This document shows positions 6,054-6,118 of a DNA stretch of 6,118 nucleotides, one piece after another. The stretch is from Gemmatimonadota bacterium (lineage in GTDB: Bacteria > Gemmatimonadota > Gemmatimonadetes > Gemmatimonadales > GWC2-71-9). Numbering within the stretch: the stretch's first letter is position 1; each line of letters begins with the position of its first letter. The position numbers were made by a program, and so were the translations under genes. The stretch covers positions 1-6,118 of the forward strand of contig JACZUR010000142.1 of NCBI GenBank assembly GCA_022573095.1, read 5' to 3'. The notes under the pieces were generated by a model, which had not been told where the DNA came from, did not search any database, and worked only from the letters and a program-made list of their open reading frames with translations.

Positions 6054-6118
6054 GAGCGCCGCGATCAGAATCGTCGAAGAAATCAGATTACTTGACAAAC
6101 GGGAGCTCACAAACCTCT

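Overview
The window shows the hallmarks of a bacterial sphingolipid (ceramide) locus. It comes from a moderately GC-rich, probably Gram-negative bacterium. The serine palmitoyltransferase resembles the Bacteroidota-type enzyme. The style of the PAP2 and permease proteins reminds me of Gemmatimonadota or a related FCB-type lineage, but that assignment is an impression and not a measurement.

Layout. A leftward (minus-strand) operon fills positions 1 to about 3700. In transcription order it encodes a PLP-dependent serine palmitoyltransferase (spt, 3693-2491), a GNAT-like N-acyltransferase matching bacterial ceramide synthase bCerS (2494-1376), an extended-SDR NAD(P)-dependent reductase matching ceramide reductase CerR (1379-396), and the N-terminal part of an integral membrane PAP2/Aur1-like protein that runs off the left edge (405-1). 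The first three genes are joined by 4-nt start/stop overlaps and the fourth by about 10 nt, so the operon is translationally coupled. A rightward (plus-strand) pair follows from the divergent intergenic region at about 3694-3803: an exported PAP2-family phosphatase (3804-4490) and, 10 nt later, a 12-TM APC-superfamily amino acid permease (4501-5868). At the right end, a 37-codon ORF starting with a clear signal peptide (5940-6053) looks like a truncated or frameshifted secreted protein.

How the genes fit together. In the known bacterial route, serine and a fatty acyl thioester are condensed to 3-ketosphinganine (Spt), the amine is acylated (bCerS), and the ketone is reduced (CerR) to dihydroceramide. 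Gene order here equals that reaction order. The fourth gene would then be a candidate for adding a phosphate-linked head group to ceramide, as Aur1-like PAP2 proteins do in inositol-phosphorylceramide synthesis. No acyl carrier protein or acyl-ACP synthetase is visible. None of the four operon genes appears to start with ATG (GTG or TTG, CTG, GTG, TTG). The bCerS N-terminus is encoded only if a rare CTG start is accepted.

No rRNA, tRNA, CRISPR array, insertion sequence or convincing rho-independent terminator was seen. The 71-nt gap 5869-5939 and the tail after 6053 hold nothing else I can support.
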